DNA from: Bacteroidia bacterium
GTDB taxonomy: Bacteria > Bacteroidota > Bacteroidia > J057
DNA length: 64,000 bases
Assembly (NCBI GenBank): GCA_030430575.1
Contig: JAUIKF010000005.1
Span: 1 to 64,000 of the forward strand
Direction: 5' to 3'
The notes under the pieces are model-generated. The model made no database searches. It was not told where the DNA came from and saw only the letters and a program-made list of their open reading frames with translations. Shown piece by piece: positions 27,620 to 35,619 of this stretch. The translations under genes and the position numbers were made by a program. Every line of letters begins with the position of its first letter. The stretch's first letter is position 1.

Positions 27620-28909
27620 TTACCTCCTAATCCATCGTTCAACAACATTCCCCACCACCATCGCTACAAAAGGCACCATCGGAAAGTGAAAGCGGCTATA
27701 GCCAAAAAAGATGCTGTATATCACCAGGAAATAGGCACAGATCGCGAAGGGAAGGAATGGATAGATAAATAGCTTACGATACGTTGGGGAAATAGATAAT
27801 AGGAGGTGGAGGAAAAATAGGCTAAATATTCCCAAATACGCAGCCTGGGCCAGGCGATTGGCCCAGATCCAGTGCGACGCATCTGGAGTCTTTACTCCCA
27901 TCCTTGTCCAGTAGACGCCCTCACTGCCCCGTTCAAAGAGGTATTTCCACTTGAGAGGAATGCGCCCGATGGCTTCTAGCGGTTGTGCTAGCAGATAGTC
28001 TTTAGCCAGTTGCATGGCTGCTTGGTCACGCTGAGCCTCATCGAGACCAGCAGGGAGAAGGGCTTCTACCTCTCCTTCAAAGTGGTAAGTGCCTGTCGCA
28101 TGTGGATTGTTACCAATGAGCAGGTTGATGCCTCCGTTATTGGAAAAAGGAATGAGCTGACCCCAAATCTGGGTATTGCGGTATGCCCAAGGCGCAATGG
28201 CTAGAGTGATCACCACGTAAATTTTTAAAATGCCAAGCATTCGCCGCTTCAACAACTTTTTTTTGTTCATCAAAAAAAAGAAAGGAATGAACAGTACTTG
28301 CGCCTTCACAAAGCAGCACATCGCAAAGAAGGCGCCTTTGAGCCGATGACTGACCAAGGCGAGGAGTAGGAGGGAGGTGAACAGCGTTTCGGATAGCAAT
28401 AGGGGACAATAGGCAATATGATTTGGATAAAGGGCCATGATCAGCATGGCGAGCCTTGCCCCTTTTTCGGAATCAAACCACCTTTTGCTCAATACATATA
28501 CGCACCAGATACTGACAACAGAAAGCCCTATTTGCGTAAGCTGAACCCACAGGATTTTGCTTCCTAAAAGCCAGAAAATGACTCCCAAAAAAGCGGGATA
28601 TCCCACAGGCCATAAGGCCGTCGGCTGGCTGTCTATGCTATACCCCTCACCAGAGGCGATGGCTAGCCCTCTTTCCATATACCATCCGGCATCACTGACG
28701 GGCTGCCAGTCGACGATGAGGAGCCACAGAAGTCGGAGAATAAGGCCGAGGAGGAGGATGAATAAAGGAATGTAGCGACCGTATTCCGTACCGTTTTCCG
28801 TAGGGTCACGATATATCGTGACCCTACGGAAAACGGTCTCGTAATGATGAGCGAAGCGACGAACAATCTCGCAGCGAGCCTGAAAGGTGAGCGGTCTAAT
28901 TCCCTTCAT
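27620..28909 (-). CDS. GT39-like integral membrane glycosyltransferase
   Basis: A polytopic inner membrane protein, 429 residues at the longest start, of the ArnT/PMT type that moves sugars from a lipid carrier. Helices begin at YIPLFILLLGLILRLLWLLIV (about 47-67). The first periplasmic loop has the catalytic acidic residue in SDAGWYMERGLAIASGEGY. PVGYPAFLGVIFWLLGS and LLLSETLFTSLLLLAL follow, and about ten helices in all. The only ATG before the first helix is at 28909, overlapping the previous stop by 14 bases. Residues 2-45 are encoded by a palindrome and ladder repeat (see findings), so the natural N-terminus is uncertain. Confidence 0.82.
   Translation of the reverse strand: MKGIRPLTFQARCEIVRRFAHHYETVFRRVTIYRDPTENGTEYGRYIPLFILLLGLILRLLWLLIVDWQPVSDAGWYMERGLAIASGEGYSIDSQPTALWPVGYPAFLGVIFWLLGSKILWVQLTQIGLSVVSIWCVYVLSKRWFDSEKGARLAMLIMALYPNHIAYCPLLLSETLFTSLLLLALVSHRLKGAFFAMCCFVKAQVLFIPFFFLMNKKKLLKRRMLGILKIYVVITLAIAPWAYRNTQIWGQLIPFSNNGGINLLIGNNPHATGTYHFEGEVEALLPAGLDEAQRDQAAMQLAKDYLLAQPLEAIGRIPLKWKYLFERGSEGVYWTRMGVKTPDASHWIWANRLAQAAYLGIFSLFFLHLLLSISPTYRKLFIYPFLPFAICAYFLVIYSIFFGYSRFHFPMVPFVAMVVGNVVERWIRR
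28790..28837. repeat. Perfect 48-bp palindrome (GTAGGG core)
   Basis: Every base from 28790 to 28813 pairs with 28814-28837. The inner part is GTAGGGTCACGAT with its complement, and the outer part is ACCGTTTTCC. It lies inside the 5' coding end of the glycosyltransferase. Three related palindromes occur at 30071, 31575 and 61036. Confidence 0.95.
28838..28893. repeat. Half copy of the GAGACCG ladder element
   Basis: Words such as GAGCGAAGCGACGAAC, AATCTCGCAGCGAG and GAGCGGTCT match the right arm of the elements at 18426 and 63567, but no core or left arm is present. It joins the palindrome at 28790-28837 and is read through by the glycosyltransferase frame. Confidence 0.65.
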
Positions 28910-29876
28910 ACCTTATCCCACATTGTGCTCGAATGGTATCCATCGTCCTAGTAAGGAGTATGCTATCCTTGTGAGACCATTCTGGGCATTCTGTCAATCC
29001 CTGTTGAAGACAGCGAGTGACCGCCCGGATTTCAGCTTCAAAGAAATGCCCTTCGGGCATTTCGATGGTTTCTAGCAATTCACTTCGGTGGTAAATGCTA
29101 ATATCGCCTGGCGTGAACCACATGCTGTGAATCAGGATGCGCGCATCGCTCCCGTAGATCTCTGCTTCTACATTGGTATCTGTGACAACCGAGCTGTGAA
29201 GGCTCGCCATTTTCTGGTCTGGATAGCGGAGCTGGATATTGCAATAGACATCAGAACCAGTAGGCGAAAGTTCAGCCATCGATTGAATTTCTATGGGAGC
29301 GCCAAAGAGGTATTGGGCTAAAAATAAGGGATAAATACCGATGTCCAGCAGCGAACCACCGCCCAGTTTCATGTCATAGAGCCGACTCGTAGGATCAAAT
29401 TCAGTAATGAAGCCAAAATCTGCTCGTAGGAAGTTCACATGGCCGATTTTTCCCTGATCGATGAGTTCCTTGGTTTTGATAATATTGGGATGAAAGCGGG
29501 TCCAAAGCCCTTCCATAAAGAAGCTGTTGGATGCTTTTGCGGCATTGATCATACGCGCTAGCTCTTCGCTATTCATCGCGACGGGCTTTTCGCATAGCAC
29601 GGCTTTGCCGTGCTCGAGACACAAGATGCTTTGCTCGCAGTGAAAGGTATGCGGCGTAGCAATGTAGACGATGTCTATATCGGGATCTGACGCTAAGGCT
29701 TCATAGCTCCTGTAGGTGCGAGGCGCACCATATTCGCTAGCAAAGGCCTTAGCGCGGTCCTCATCTCGCGAAGCTACTGCCAGCAGCTTCGCTTCTGGCA
29801 CAGCAGCAAGGCCCTTCGCAAACTTATGGGCAATACGTCCAGGGCCAATAATGCCCCAGTTGAAAGTTGATTTCAT
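28896..29876 (-). CDS. Gfo/Idh/MocA-family oxidoreductase
   Basis: A cytoplasmic NAD(P)-dependent oxidoreductase of sugars or related polyols, 326 residues from the Met in MKSTFNWGIIGPGRIAHKFA; the longer frame (to 29933) adds an unlikely repeat-like extension. The N-terminal Rossmann part has GIIGPGRIA (8-16), IDIVYIATPH and CEKPVAMNSEE (the family EKP motif, near 95). The C-terminal half has the open beta-sheet domain with GGGSLLDIGIYPLFLAQYLFG. The glycosyltransferase start overlaps its stop, so the two genes are probably coupled. The substrate is unknown. Confidence 0.93.
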   Translation of the reverse strand: MKSTFNWGIIGPGRIAHKFAKGLAAVPEAKLLAVASRDEDRAKAFASEYGAPRTYRSYEALASDPDIDIVYIATPHTFHCEQSILCLEHGKAVLCEKPVAMNSEELARMINAAKASNSFFMEGLWTRFHPNIIKTKELIDQGKIGHVNFLRADFGFITEFDPTSRLYDMKLGGGSLLDIGIYPLFLAQYLFGAPIEIQSMAELSPTGSDVYCNIQLRYPDQKMASLHSSVVTDTNVEAEIYGSDARILIHSMWFTPGDISIYHRSELLETIEMPEGHFFEAEIRAVTRCLQQGLTECPEWSHKDSILLTRTMDTIRAQCGIRYEGN

Positions 29877-29989
29877 GGGAGCTAAGATATAAAATCTAGC
29901 AGACTGGAAATGTCCCCTTCGAGGATTACGCAAAGAACCAACCCACAGGCTGGAAATCCTCGATAGCGTTAAGATTGCAGCATGCAGAA

Positions 29990-30047
29990 CAAGGCTTGTC
30001 CTGAGACTTCGGCGTGAGCTCAGTCGAACGCCAAGTCGAAGGGATTG
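29990..30047. repeat. Dispersed repeat of the CTTGTCCTGAG...TCGAAGGG family
   Basis: The segment runs from CAAGGCTTGTCCTGAG through TGAGCTCAGTCGAAC to GTCGAAGGG and contains internal complementary words (TTCGGCG with CGCCAAGTCGAA). A shorter variant is at 10477-10502. Confidence 0.6.
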
Positions 30048-30070
30048 CTGATTTATGAAGTCGTACCTAC

Positions 30071-30132
30071 CTTTTTTTATTTAGGCCGTAGGGGCAGGAC
30101 ATGTCCTGCCCCTACGGCCTAAATAAAAAAAG
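30071..30132. repeat. Perfect 62-bp palindrome (GTAGGGGCAGGACA core)
   Basis: The 31-base arms 30071-30101 and 30102-30132 are exact complements, with no loop. The outer ends are T7/A7 runs, so a transcript in either direction would have a terminator-like hairpin and U run. The central GGACATGTCC is shared with the palindrome at 61036-61085. Confidence 0.97.
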
Positions 30133-30503
30133 CGCAGAGGAAAATCTCCTTCGCGCTTTAGCCGCCTACGGCTATCAGAAAAGCTAGTTATCATACTAAG
30201 ACTGAATGTCCTGACAGGATAAATACCCTTAAGGGACAGGGGAATTGTTTAACAGACAGTTCAGCTAGTATTGAAAAGAACACAGATATGCAAGATCTTT
30301 ATAAATCATAAGGGGACATGCATAGCTGAAATTACAAGGTTTAATTACACAAGAGCCAAAGGTTACAAGAGCAGGGCTAGCGAGTGTACCTTGTGACTGG
30401 CAAAGGGTGGGCCATTTTTGTAAACGATTGATTTAGAGGCAATTACGACAAAGTCTCTAGCTGCTCTTTTCTCAAAATGAGAAAAGAGGGTTCAAAATGA
30501 CAA

Positions 30504-30536
30504 AAAAAACCTCGTGTCATCGACACGAGGTTTTTT
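30504..30536 (-). terminator. Terminator after the OmpA-like lipoprotein gene
   Basis: A 15-bp stem (30504-30518 with 30522-30536) with a three-base loop and A/T-run outer ends works in both directions. The only gene reading towards it is the minus-strand lipoprotein gene ending at 30656. Confidence 0.9.
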
Positions 30537-30655
30537 AATGGTTGACAACCAAGGGAGAGATAAGTAAAAATAATTAATAAATAACAAGAAATTTAAAAGT
30601 GAAGAGAGTCTTTTTACTTTGTACTTCCTTGTTCCTTATTCTTACTTAATTTTTC

Positions 30656-31423
30656 CTAGTTAGTGTCGCCACCAGCTTTGATTTCTTTCGCTTTATTGTA
30701 CAGCGCAGAGATGCGAGCATTAGGATAAGCGATGAATTCTGTGCGGCGGTTTTTCTCTTTGCCTTCGTCATTGTCATTGGCAGCTACAGGCTGGGTATCA
30801 CCTTTGCCACTAGCAGTCAGGCGGCCAGCTTTTACACCTGCTTCTTGAAGGGCACGAACTACGTTGGTAGCACGGGCAGCACTCAAAGACCAGTTGTCTT
30901 TGAACTTGTACTTGTGAATCTTCACAGGATCGCTGTCGGTATGACCTTCCACCATGATGTTGAGGCTAGAAGCGCTAGCAGCGTTGAAAACGCCTGCGAG
31001 TTTTTCGATGGTCTCTTGAGACTCACCTTCTAGCTTGTCACGGCCTGGACGGAAAAGGATCTTGTTGGAAACACTGATGTACAGTTTGCCTCCTTCTTCT
31101 CTGACGTTGAGTTCAGAGTTGTCATAATCTTTGAAGACGTCAGTAATAGAAGTACGAAGAGATGCAATTTTAGCATTATTCGCTTTAATCTCCTGGCTGA
31201 GCTTTTCAATTTCTGCTTTGCTCATGTTGAGATTACTCTCTAGGGTAGCAAGCTCCCCTTGGAGTTTTTCTTTGGCTGCACGCTCTTCGTCCAGCGACTT
31301 CTCAAGCGCGGCTTTCTCAGCTGCTGCTGCGGCCATGGCCTCCTCGTACTTTTTCTTGGAAACACAAGAAGTCATCAAGGAAGCAATGAGAAGGATGGTA
31401 AAAAGTGGAGCAAGTTGTTTCAT
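30656..31423 (-). CDS. OmpA-family lipoprotein with coiled coil
   Basis: A 255-residue lipoprotein from the start MKQLAPLFTILLIASLMTSC (lipobox LMTSC, Cys 20); the open frame extends 11 codons upstream without support. Residues 25-90 are an Ala/Glu/Lys-rich coiled coil (EKAALEKSLDEERAAKEKLQ). The OmpA domain has ILFRPGRDKLEGES, GHTDSDPVKIH and KNRRTEFIAYP, with the peptidoglycan-binding Asp and Arg. It resembles the stator-like or Pal-like anchors of Bacteroidota. It is a single gene with its own terminator. Confidence 0.92.
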   Translation of the reverse strand: MKQLAPLFTILLIASLMTSCVSKKKYEEAMAAAAAEKAALEKSLDEERAAKEKLQGELATLESNLNMSKAEIEKLSQEIKANNAKIASLRTSITDVFKDYDNSELNVREEGGKLYISVSNKILFRPGRDKLEGESQETIEKLAGVFNAASASSLNIMVEGHTDSDPVKIHKYKFKDNWSLSAARATNVVRALQEAGVKAGRLTASGKGDTQPVAANDNDEGKEKNRRTEFIAYPNARISALYNKAKEIKAGGDTN

Positions 31424-31574
31424 AATGGTATCAATAAGCTTAATAGTAGGATACAAAAGATTGATTTTTTAAAAAATTAGGCGTTTTACGAAAGGTAATA
31501 AAATAGGTTTTTAGAATATACTTTTCTGTCGGCTAAATAAACAAATATTGGCGCATAATAAAAATATATGCCCA

Positions 31575-31602
31575 GTAGAGACGCGATTAATCGCGTCTCT
31601 AC
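31575..31602. repeat. Perfect 28-bp palindrome at the valS stop
   Basis: Arms 31575-31588 and 31589-31602 (GTAGAGACGCGATT and its complement) are exact. The palindrome overlaps the last bases of valS, including the TAG stop. It may fold as the 3' end of that transcript. Confidence 0.95.
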
Positions 31603-34226
31603 CCCAATTGTGCGAGGCTCTCGCGTAATACAACAAGCGTCGCTTCGGCATCTGCCTTTTTCTTGCGCTCTTTAGCCACTACTTGTTCGGGGGCATTATT
31701 GACAAATCGCTCATTGGCCAGCTTTTTCTCCACTTTTACCAAAAAGCCTTCAGTATACTCGATTTCTTTTTCGATTTTCTCGCGTTCTGCTTCGACATCA
31801 ATAGCACCTTGCGGAATATAAAACTCGTGGGCCTGTACCCTAATACTCGCCGTCCCATCTACTTGGTCTGCTACAAACTCAATGCTTGAAGTATTGAGGA
31901 ACTTGGTTAATAAATCACGATAACGATCAAATAAGGACGTATTGCCTGTTTTGATGAAAAGCTCAATCGTCTCTTTAGGGGACATTTGCTTATCCATGCG
32001 GAATTTGCGGACAGCACTCACTACTTCATTGATGAGCTCCATCTCTTGCAGGATAGGTCCGTCTTGACCGGTAGGGGCAGGCATGGAAGTGATACAAATG
32101 AACTCCCCGTCTTTACGTTCTTCCATAGATTGCCAAATCTCCTCTGTCAAGAATGGCATAAACGGATGAAGCATTTTCATCAAGGTATTGAAGCACTCCA
32201 TGACGCCTTTTAAGGTTTCAGAAGCAATCGGCTGCCCGTAAGGGGGCTTCACTAATTCCAGGTACCAGGAACAGAAATCATCCCAAATGAGCTTGTACAT
32301 GCTCATGAGCGCATCTGAGATGCGGAATTTCTCAAAATGGTCTTCAATCTCTTGGCTCACGGTGGAAATCCTGGCTTCCATCCACGCTTGAGCAATCTGA
32401 TCAAGATCAGACATGTCGCCCTCTACGACTTCCCACCCTTTCACGAGGCGGAAAGCGTTCCATATTTTGTTAGCAAAATTGCGCCCTTGTTCCACAAGGC
32501 CTTCATCAAATAGCAGGTCATTACCCGCGGGCGAACTAAATAGCATCCCTACGCGAACGCCATCAGCCCCATATTGCTCGATCAAGTCTAGCGGATCTGG
32601 AGAATTACCAAGAGACTTGGACATCTTACGACGCTTTTTATCACGGACAATCCCAGTCAGGTAAACATTATTGAAGGGACGCCCATCCTTGTATTCGAAA
32701 CCAGCGATGATCATGCGCGCTACCCAGAAAAAGAGGATTTCGGGAGCCGTTACGAGGTCATTGGTGGGGTAATAGTACTGAATGTCTTTATTGTCTGGCT
32801 CCATGATGCCATCAAAGACAGAGATAGGCCATAGCCAACTAGAGGCCCAGGTGTCGAGGACATCCTCGTCTTGACGAAGATCAGCCATTGTCAGGGAATC
32901 ATCGGCAGTCTTTGCTTTCGCACGTTCCAAAGCAGCTTCCGCACTTTCTGCTACCACATAGTCATTGCCGCCCTTGATGTAGTAGGCGGGAATCTGGTGG
33001 CCCCACCATAACTGGCGTGAGAGGCACCAGTCACGGACATTCTCCATCCAGTGGCGGTAGGTATTGACAAATTTGGGGGGAATAAGCTTGACTTCCTCGC
33101 TGAGCACCGCTTCCAAAGCAGGTTTGGAGAGGTCCTCCATTTTCAAGAACCACTGAAGGGATAGGCGAGGCTCGATGACTGCATTGGTACGTTCTGAATG
33201 GCCAACGGAATGGTTATAGTCTTCGAGTTTTACGATATGGCCCTGTTCCTCCAAATCACGCATGATCAGTTTGCGTGCTTTGAAGCGATCTTCGCCGATA
33301 TATAAGCCCGCAGCTTCGCTCATCGTACCGTCTGGATTCAAGACGTCGATGGTTTCCAGGTTATGGCGCAAGCCTATTTCATAGTCATTGATGTCATGGG
33401 CAGGGGTGACTTTCAGGCAGCCTGTCCCAAACTCCATGTCGAGGTAGTCATCCTGGATGATAGGGATAGCTCGGCCGAGTAGCGGTACCAACGCTTTTTT
33501 TCCATGCAAATGCTTATACCGCTCATCATCTGGGTGTACAGCAATAGCTGTATCACCCAAAATCGTCTCAGGACGCGTAGTCGCAATCGTAATATACTGA
33601 TCACTTTCCCCTTCTATCGCATACCGCACAAAGTGCAATTTGCCCTGAATATCTTTGAAAATTACCTCTTCGTCGGAAACGGCTGTCTGCGCACTGGGGT
33701 CCCAATTTACCATGCGGATACCGCGATAGATATGGCCCTTGTCGTGCAGGTCGCAGAATACGCGGATGACCTCTTTGTAGTAGTTCTCATCCATGGTGAA
33801 GCGCGTACGCGACCAATCACAGCTCGCGCCAAGCTTTTTGAGCTGCTGGAGGATGATGCCACCATATTTCTCCTTCCATTCAAAGGCATGCTTCAAGAAA
33901 TCTTCACGCGAGAGGTCACGCTTCTGTATCCCCTGGTCAGCCAGCATTTTCACCACTTTTGCCTCGGTTGCAATAGATGCATGGTCGGTTCCAGGCACCC
34001 AGCAGGCGTTAAACCCCTGCATGCGCTTGCGGCGGATGAGGACGTCCTGAAGGGTATTGTTGAGCATGTGGCCCATGTGCAATACGCCCGTCACATTGGG
34101 GGGCGGGATGACAATCGTATAGGGCGGACGGTCATCTGGAACAGACTTGAACAGGTCATGAGCAATCCACTGCTCATACCACTTGTCTTCAATCGCAGTG
34201 GGGGTGTATTTCTTCGATAACTCCAT
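31599..34226 (-). CDS. valS: Valyl-tRNA synthetase
   Basis: Charges tRNA-Val in the cytoplasm. It has 875 residues, normal for class I ValRS. PPPNVTGVLHMGHMLNNT carries the HIGH motif (HMGH) near residue 50. The editing (CP1) domain lies about 170-400, with TTRPETILGDTAIAVHP. RKMSKSLGNSPDPLDLI holds KMSKS near residue 538. The anticodon-binding helical domain and the C-terminal coiled coil (about 810-875, KKLANERFVNNAPEQVVAKERKK) are complete. The last codons overlap a perfect palindrome. Confidence 0.98.
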   Translation of the reverse strand: MELSKKYTPTAIEDKWYEQWIAHDLFKSVPDDRPPYTIVIPPPNVTGVLHMGHMLNNTLQDVLIRRKRMQGFNACWVPGTDHASIATEAKVVKMLADQGIQKRDLSREDFLKHAFEWKEKYGGIILQQLKKLGASCDWSRTRFTMDENYYKEVIRVFCDLHDKGHIYRGIRMVNWDPSAQTAVSDEEVIFKDIQGKLHFVRYAIEGESDQYITIATTRPETILGDTAIAVHPDDERYKHLHGKKALVPLLGRAIPIIQDDYLDMEFGTGCLKVTPAHDINDYEIGLRHNLETIDVLNPDGTMSEAAGLYIGEDRFKARKLIMRDLEEQGHIVKLEDYNHSVGHSERTNAVIEPRLSLQWFLKMEDLSKPALEAVLSEEVKLIPPKFVNTYRHWMENVRDWCLSRQLWWGHQIPAYYIKGGNDYVVAESAEAALERAKAKTADDSLTMADLRQDEDVLDTWASSWLWPISVFDGIMEPDNKDIQYYYPTNDLVTAPEILFFWVARMIIAGFEYKDGRPFNNVYLTGIVRDKKRRKMSKSLGNSPDPLDLIEQYGADGVRVGMLFSSPAGNDLLFDEGLVEQGRNFANKIWNAFRLVKGWEVVEGDMSDLDQIAQAWMEARISTVSQEIEDHFEKFRISDALMSMYKLIWDDFCSWYLELVKPPYGQPIASETLKGVMECFNTLMKMLHPFMPFLTEEIWQSMEERKDGEFICITSMPAPTGQDGPILQEMELINEVVSAVRKFRMDKQMSPKETIELFIKTGNTSLFDRYRDLLTKFLNTSSIEFVADQVDGTASIRVQAHEFYIPQGAIDVEAEREKIEKEIEYTEGFLVKVEKKLANERFVNNAPEQVVAKERKKKADAEATLVVLRESLAQLG

Positions 34227-34303
34227 AAAAAACTGACTGGTCGTTTAAAATCGAGTGCAAAGGTAAGGAATTATTAAAATTAACATCCTCCAATCGAAGA
34301 AAA

Positions 34304-34334
34304 GATCAAACTCAAGTTCAAGTTCAAACTCAAT
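34304..34334. repeat. TTCAAR hexamer ladder
   Basis: Five hexamers GATCAA-ACTCAA-GTTCAA-GTTCAA-ACTCAA run in tandem upstream of valS. They are related to 894-949, 20791-20820 and 54708-54780. Confidence 0.7.
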
Positions 34335-34335
34335 A

Positions 34336-34542
34336 CAGTGTAACTTAAATTTCTAATCAAAACAGCCTAGCTGTCATTTCGACGAGTCTTCGAGGAGAAA
34401 TCCAAAACGCCGATCTAGCAGCTTATTCGAAGCGTATGGTAGCCAAGACAAAAAAGAATGTTGGATTTCTCCTCCCTCCGCAAAGCCTACGGTCGTCGAA
34501 ATGACAGCAATGCTGTTATGGCGAAAAACTTTGGTTACACTG
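34336..34542. repeat. MITE-like inverted repeat (TGTCATTTCGAC), copy 2
   Basis: Outer inverted ends CAGTGTAAC (34336-34344) and GTTACACTG (34534-34542) enclose arms AACAGC..TGTCATTTCGACGAG and CGTCGAAATGACA..GCTGTT. The interior is about 80 bases with no coding. It shares 33 identical bases with copy 1 but has longer ends. Confidence 0.85.
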
Positions 34543-34615
34543 CACTCAAGCTCAAATTCAAGTTCAACCTCAAACGTTCTTCCTTGAACTTGAACTTGAA
34601 CTTGAACTTGAATTT
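34543..34615. repeat. TTCAAR ladder with inverted mate (hairpin)
   Basis: Five YTCAAR hexamers on the left (ACTCAA-GCTCAA-ATTCAA-GTTCAA-CCTCAA) face five TTGAAY hexamers on the right (TTGAAC four times, then TTGAAT) across a spacer of about 10 bases. The repeat abuts MITE copy 2. The rest of the gap to 34742 holds one terminator-like hairpin. Confidence 0.75.
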
Positions 34616-34639
34616 TCTCTGACGTTTTGCCATTAACGG

Positions 34640-34675
34640 CAGAGACGACCCCAGGATTATTTGGGATCGTCTCTG
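34640..34675 (-). terminator. Hairpin after the small T9SS protein gene
   Basis: Arms 34640-34652 and 34663-34675 pair over 13 bases, with a G-U pair on the minus strand. It lies about 70 bases after the stop of the minus-strand gene. No long T run follows, so a terminator role is less sure. Confidence 0.55.
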
Positions 34676-34742
34676 TTATGATAAGAACGGGGTAAAAGAT
34701 TATTAATTAATGATCAGTCAATTCCTAATCTCTTAAAATTCT

Positions 34743-35177
34743 TTATTGGATCAAGATTTTCTTAGCTATTTCTAGGTTTCCACTGACCAGCTTGATGAGG
34801 TAATAACCCGCTGCAAGGTGCCCGATAGCGATCGAAAGCGTGCCCGAAGGATTGCGTTCATTGCCAACTTTGGTGGCATATAGCGACTTGCCATTGGAGT
34901 CATATAATGTGAGCTCAGAAGTAGTAGGGAGATTCTTGTAATTGACTTCAATATTCTCACCATTTGCTGGACTTGGATAAGCGACTACCTCGATCTGGTC
35001 ATCAGCCTCAATGTCATTTCCATAAGGTCCTGTGCCGTCTGGATACCATTCAATGAAGATAGGATCATCTTCATATCCAGTTTCAACTTCAGTCTGCGCT
35101 TGAAGGGCAGAAATGGCACATACTAAGACTAATGTTAATAGGGTAGTGGCGATGGAGTAAATGTTTGTGAATTTCAT
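34743..35177 (-). CDS. Small secreted protein with T9SS type A sorting domain
   Basis: A 144-residue protein. A signal peptide (about 1-28, ending ISALQAQ) and a short acidic stretch (TGYEDDPIFIEWYPDGTGPYGND) are followed by a sorting domain: VVAYPSPANGENIEVNY, LYDSNGKSLYATKV, IAIGHLAAGYYLIKLVSG and EIAKKILIQ. Almost nothing lies between signal and tail, so the cargo itself may be a short peptide. Export by the type IX system is expected. A good promoter is seen upstream. Confidence 0.85.
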   Translation of the reverse strand: MKFTNIYSIATTLLTLVLVCAISALQAQTEVETGYEDDPIFIEWYPDGTGPYGNDIEADDQIEVVAYPSPANGENIEVNYKNLPTTSELTLYDSNGKSLYATKVGNERNPSGTLSIAIGHLAAGYYLIKLVSGNLEIAKKILIQ

Positions 35178-35619
35178 AACAGAGGAGTTTTTAGAGATAA
35201 AAAGTATTTTTTAGTAAAATTATTTTTCCTTTACTTTCTGCTAACAAAACTAATATCGTTTTAGAATAAATGCAAACATTTACTATCAAAATATATGAAT
35301 ATTTTGTATATTGAAATTAAAATGGGTAATTTTTTGAAAAAGAGAATTGGGCGGTTTTTTCCTAGAATAAGCAGATTTACTGGTGGAAACTTTGGGTTAA
35401 AAGGGTAATAATTTTTTTTCTATTTTTTTTGAATAGAAGGCTGCATACCAAGAATTACCTATAATATAATCAAGAAGAATGGTTTGTTTGTTATATTGAC
35501 GGGAATGCGATAATTTGTCCCATGTAAATATTCTCGCCAAAAAAGTCTTTTTTTCGCGTCTTAGGGGCATATTATTTGCCATTTCTTGCTTAGCAATGCG
35601 AGCTTCTTTTTCCAGCTTT
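35178..35619. other. AT-rich divergent promoter region, no gene seen
   Basis: About 440 bases between divergent genes are very AT-rich, with several T and A runs. One promoter for the left gene is recognised (35245-35276). The right gene's frame is open further upstream to a TTG at 35515, but that part lacks support. No repeat or RNA gene is seen. Confidence 0.55.
35245..35276 (-). promoter_or_regulatory. Bacteroidota-type promoter for the small T9SS protein
   Basis: On the minus strand TTTG (complement of 35273-35276) is followed after 20 bases by TAGTTTTG (complement of 35245-35252), matching TTTG / TAnnTTTG at normal spacing. The ATG is 68 bases downstream. Confidence 0.6.

Larger units (their letters stand above)
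29877..30655. other. Long gap (779 bases) with repeats, no gene found
   Basis: It holds a CTTGTCCTGAG dispersed repeat (29990-30047), a 62-bp perfect palindrome (30071-30132) and a terminator (30504-30536). The stretch 30180-30480 is not repetitive and codes for nothing I can support. It was checked by eye for tRNA, tmRNA and RNase P marks, and none was convincing. Confidence 0.6.

Noticed and set aside
30180-30480. Possible stable RNA (tmRNA, RNase P or 6S)
   Set aside because: No diagnostic motif was seen by eye; a covariance-model search would be decisive.
33504-34220. Long plus-strand frame of 238 codons over valS
   Set aside because: It is the antisense of a clear valS gene and shows no domain.
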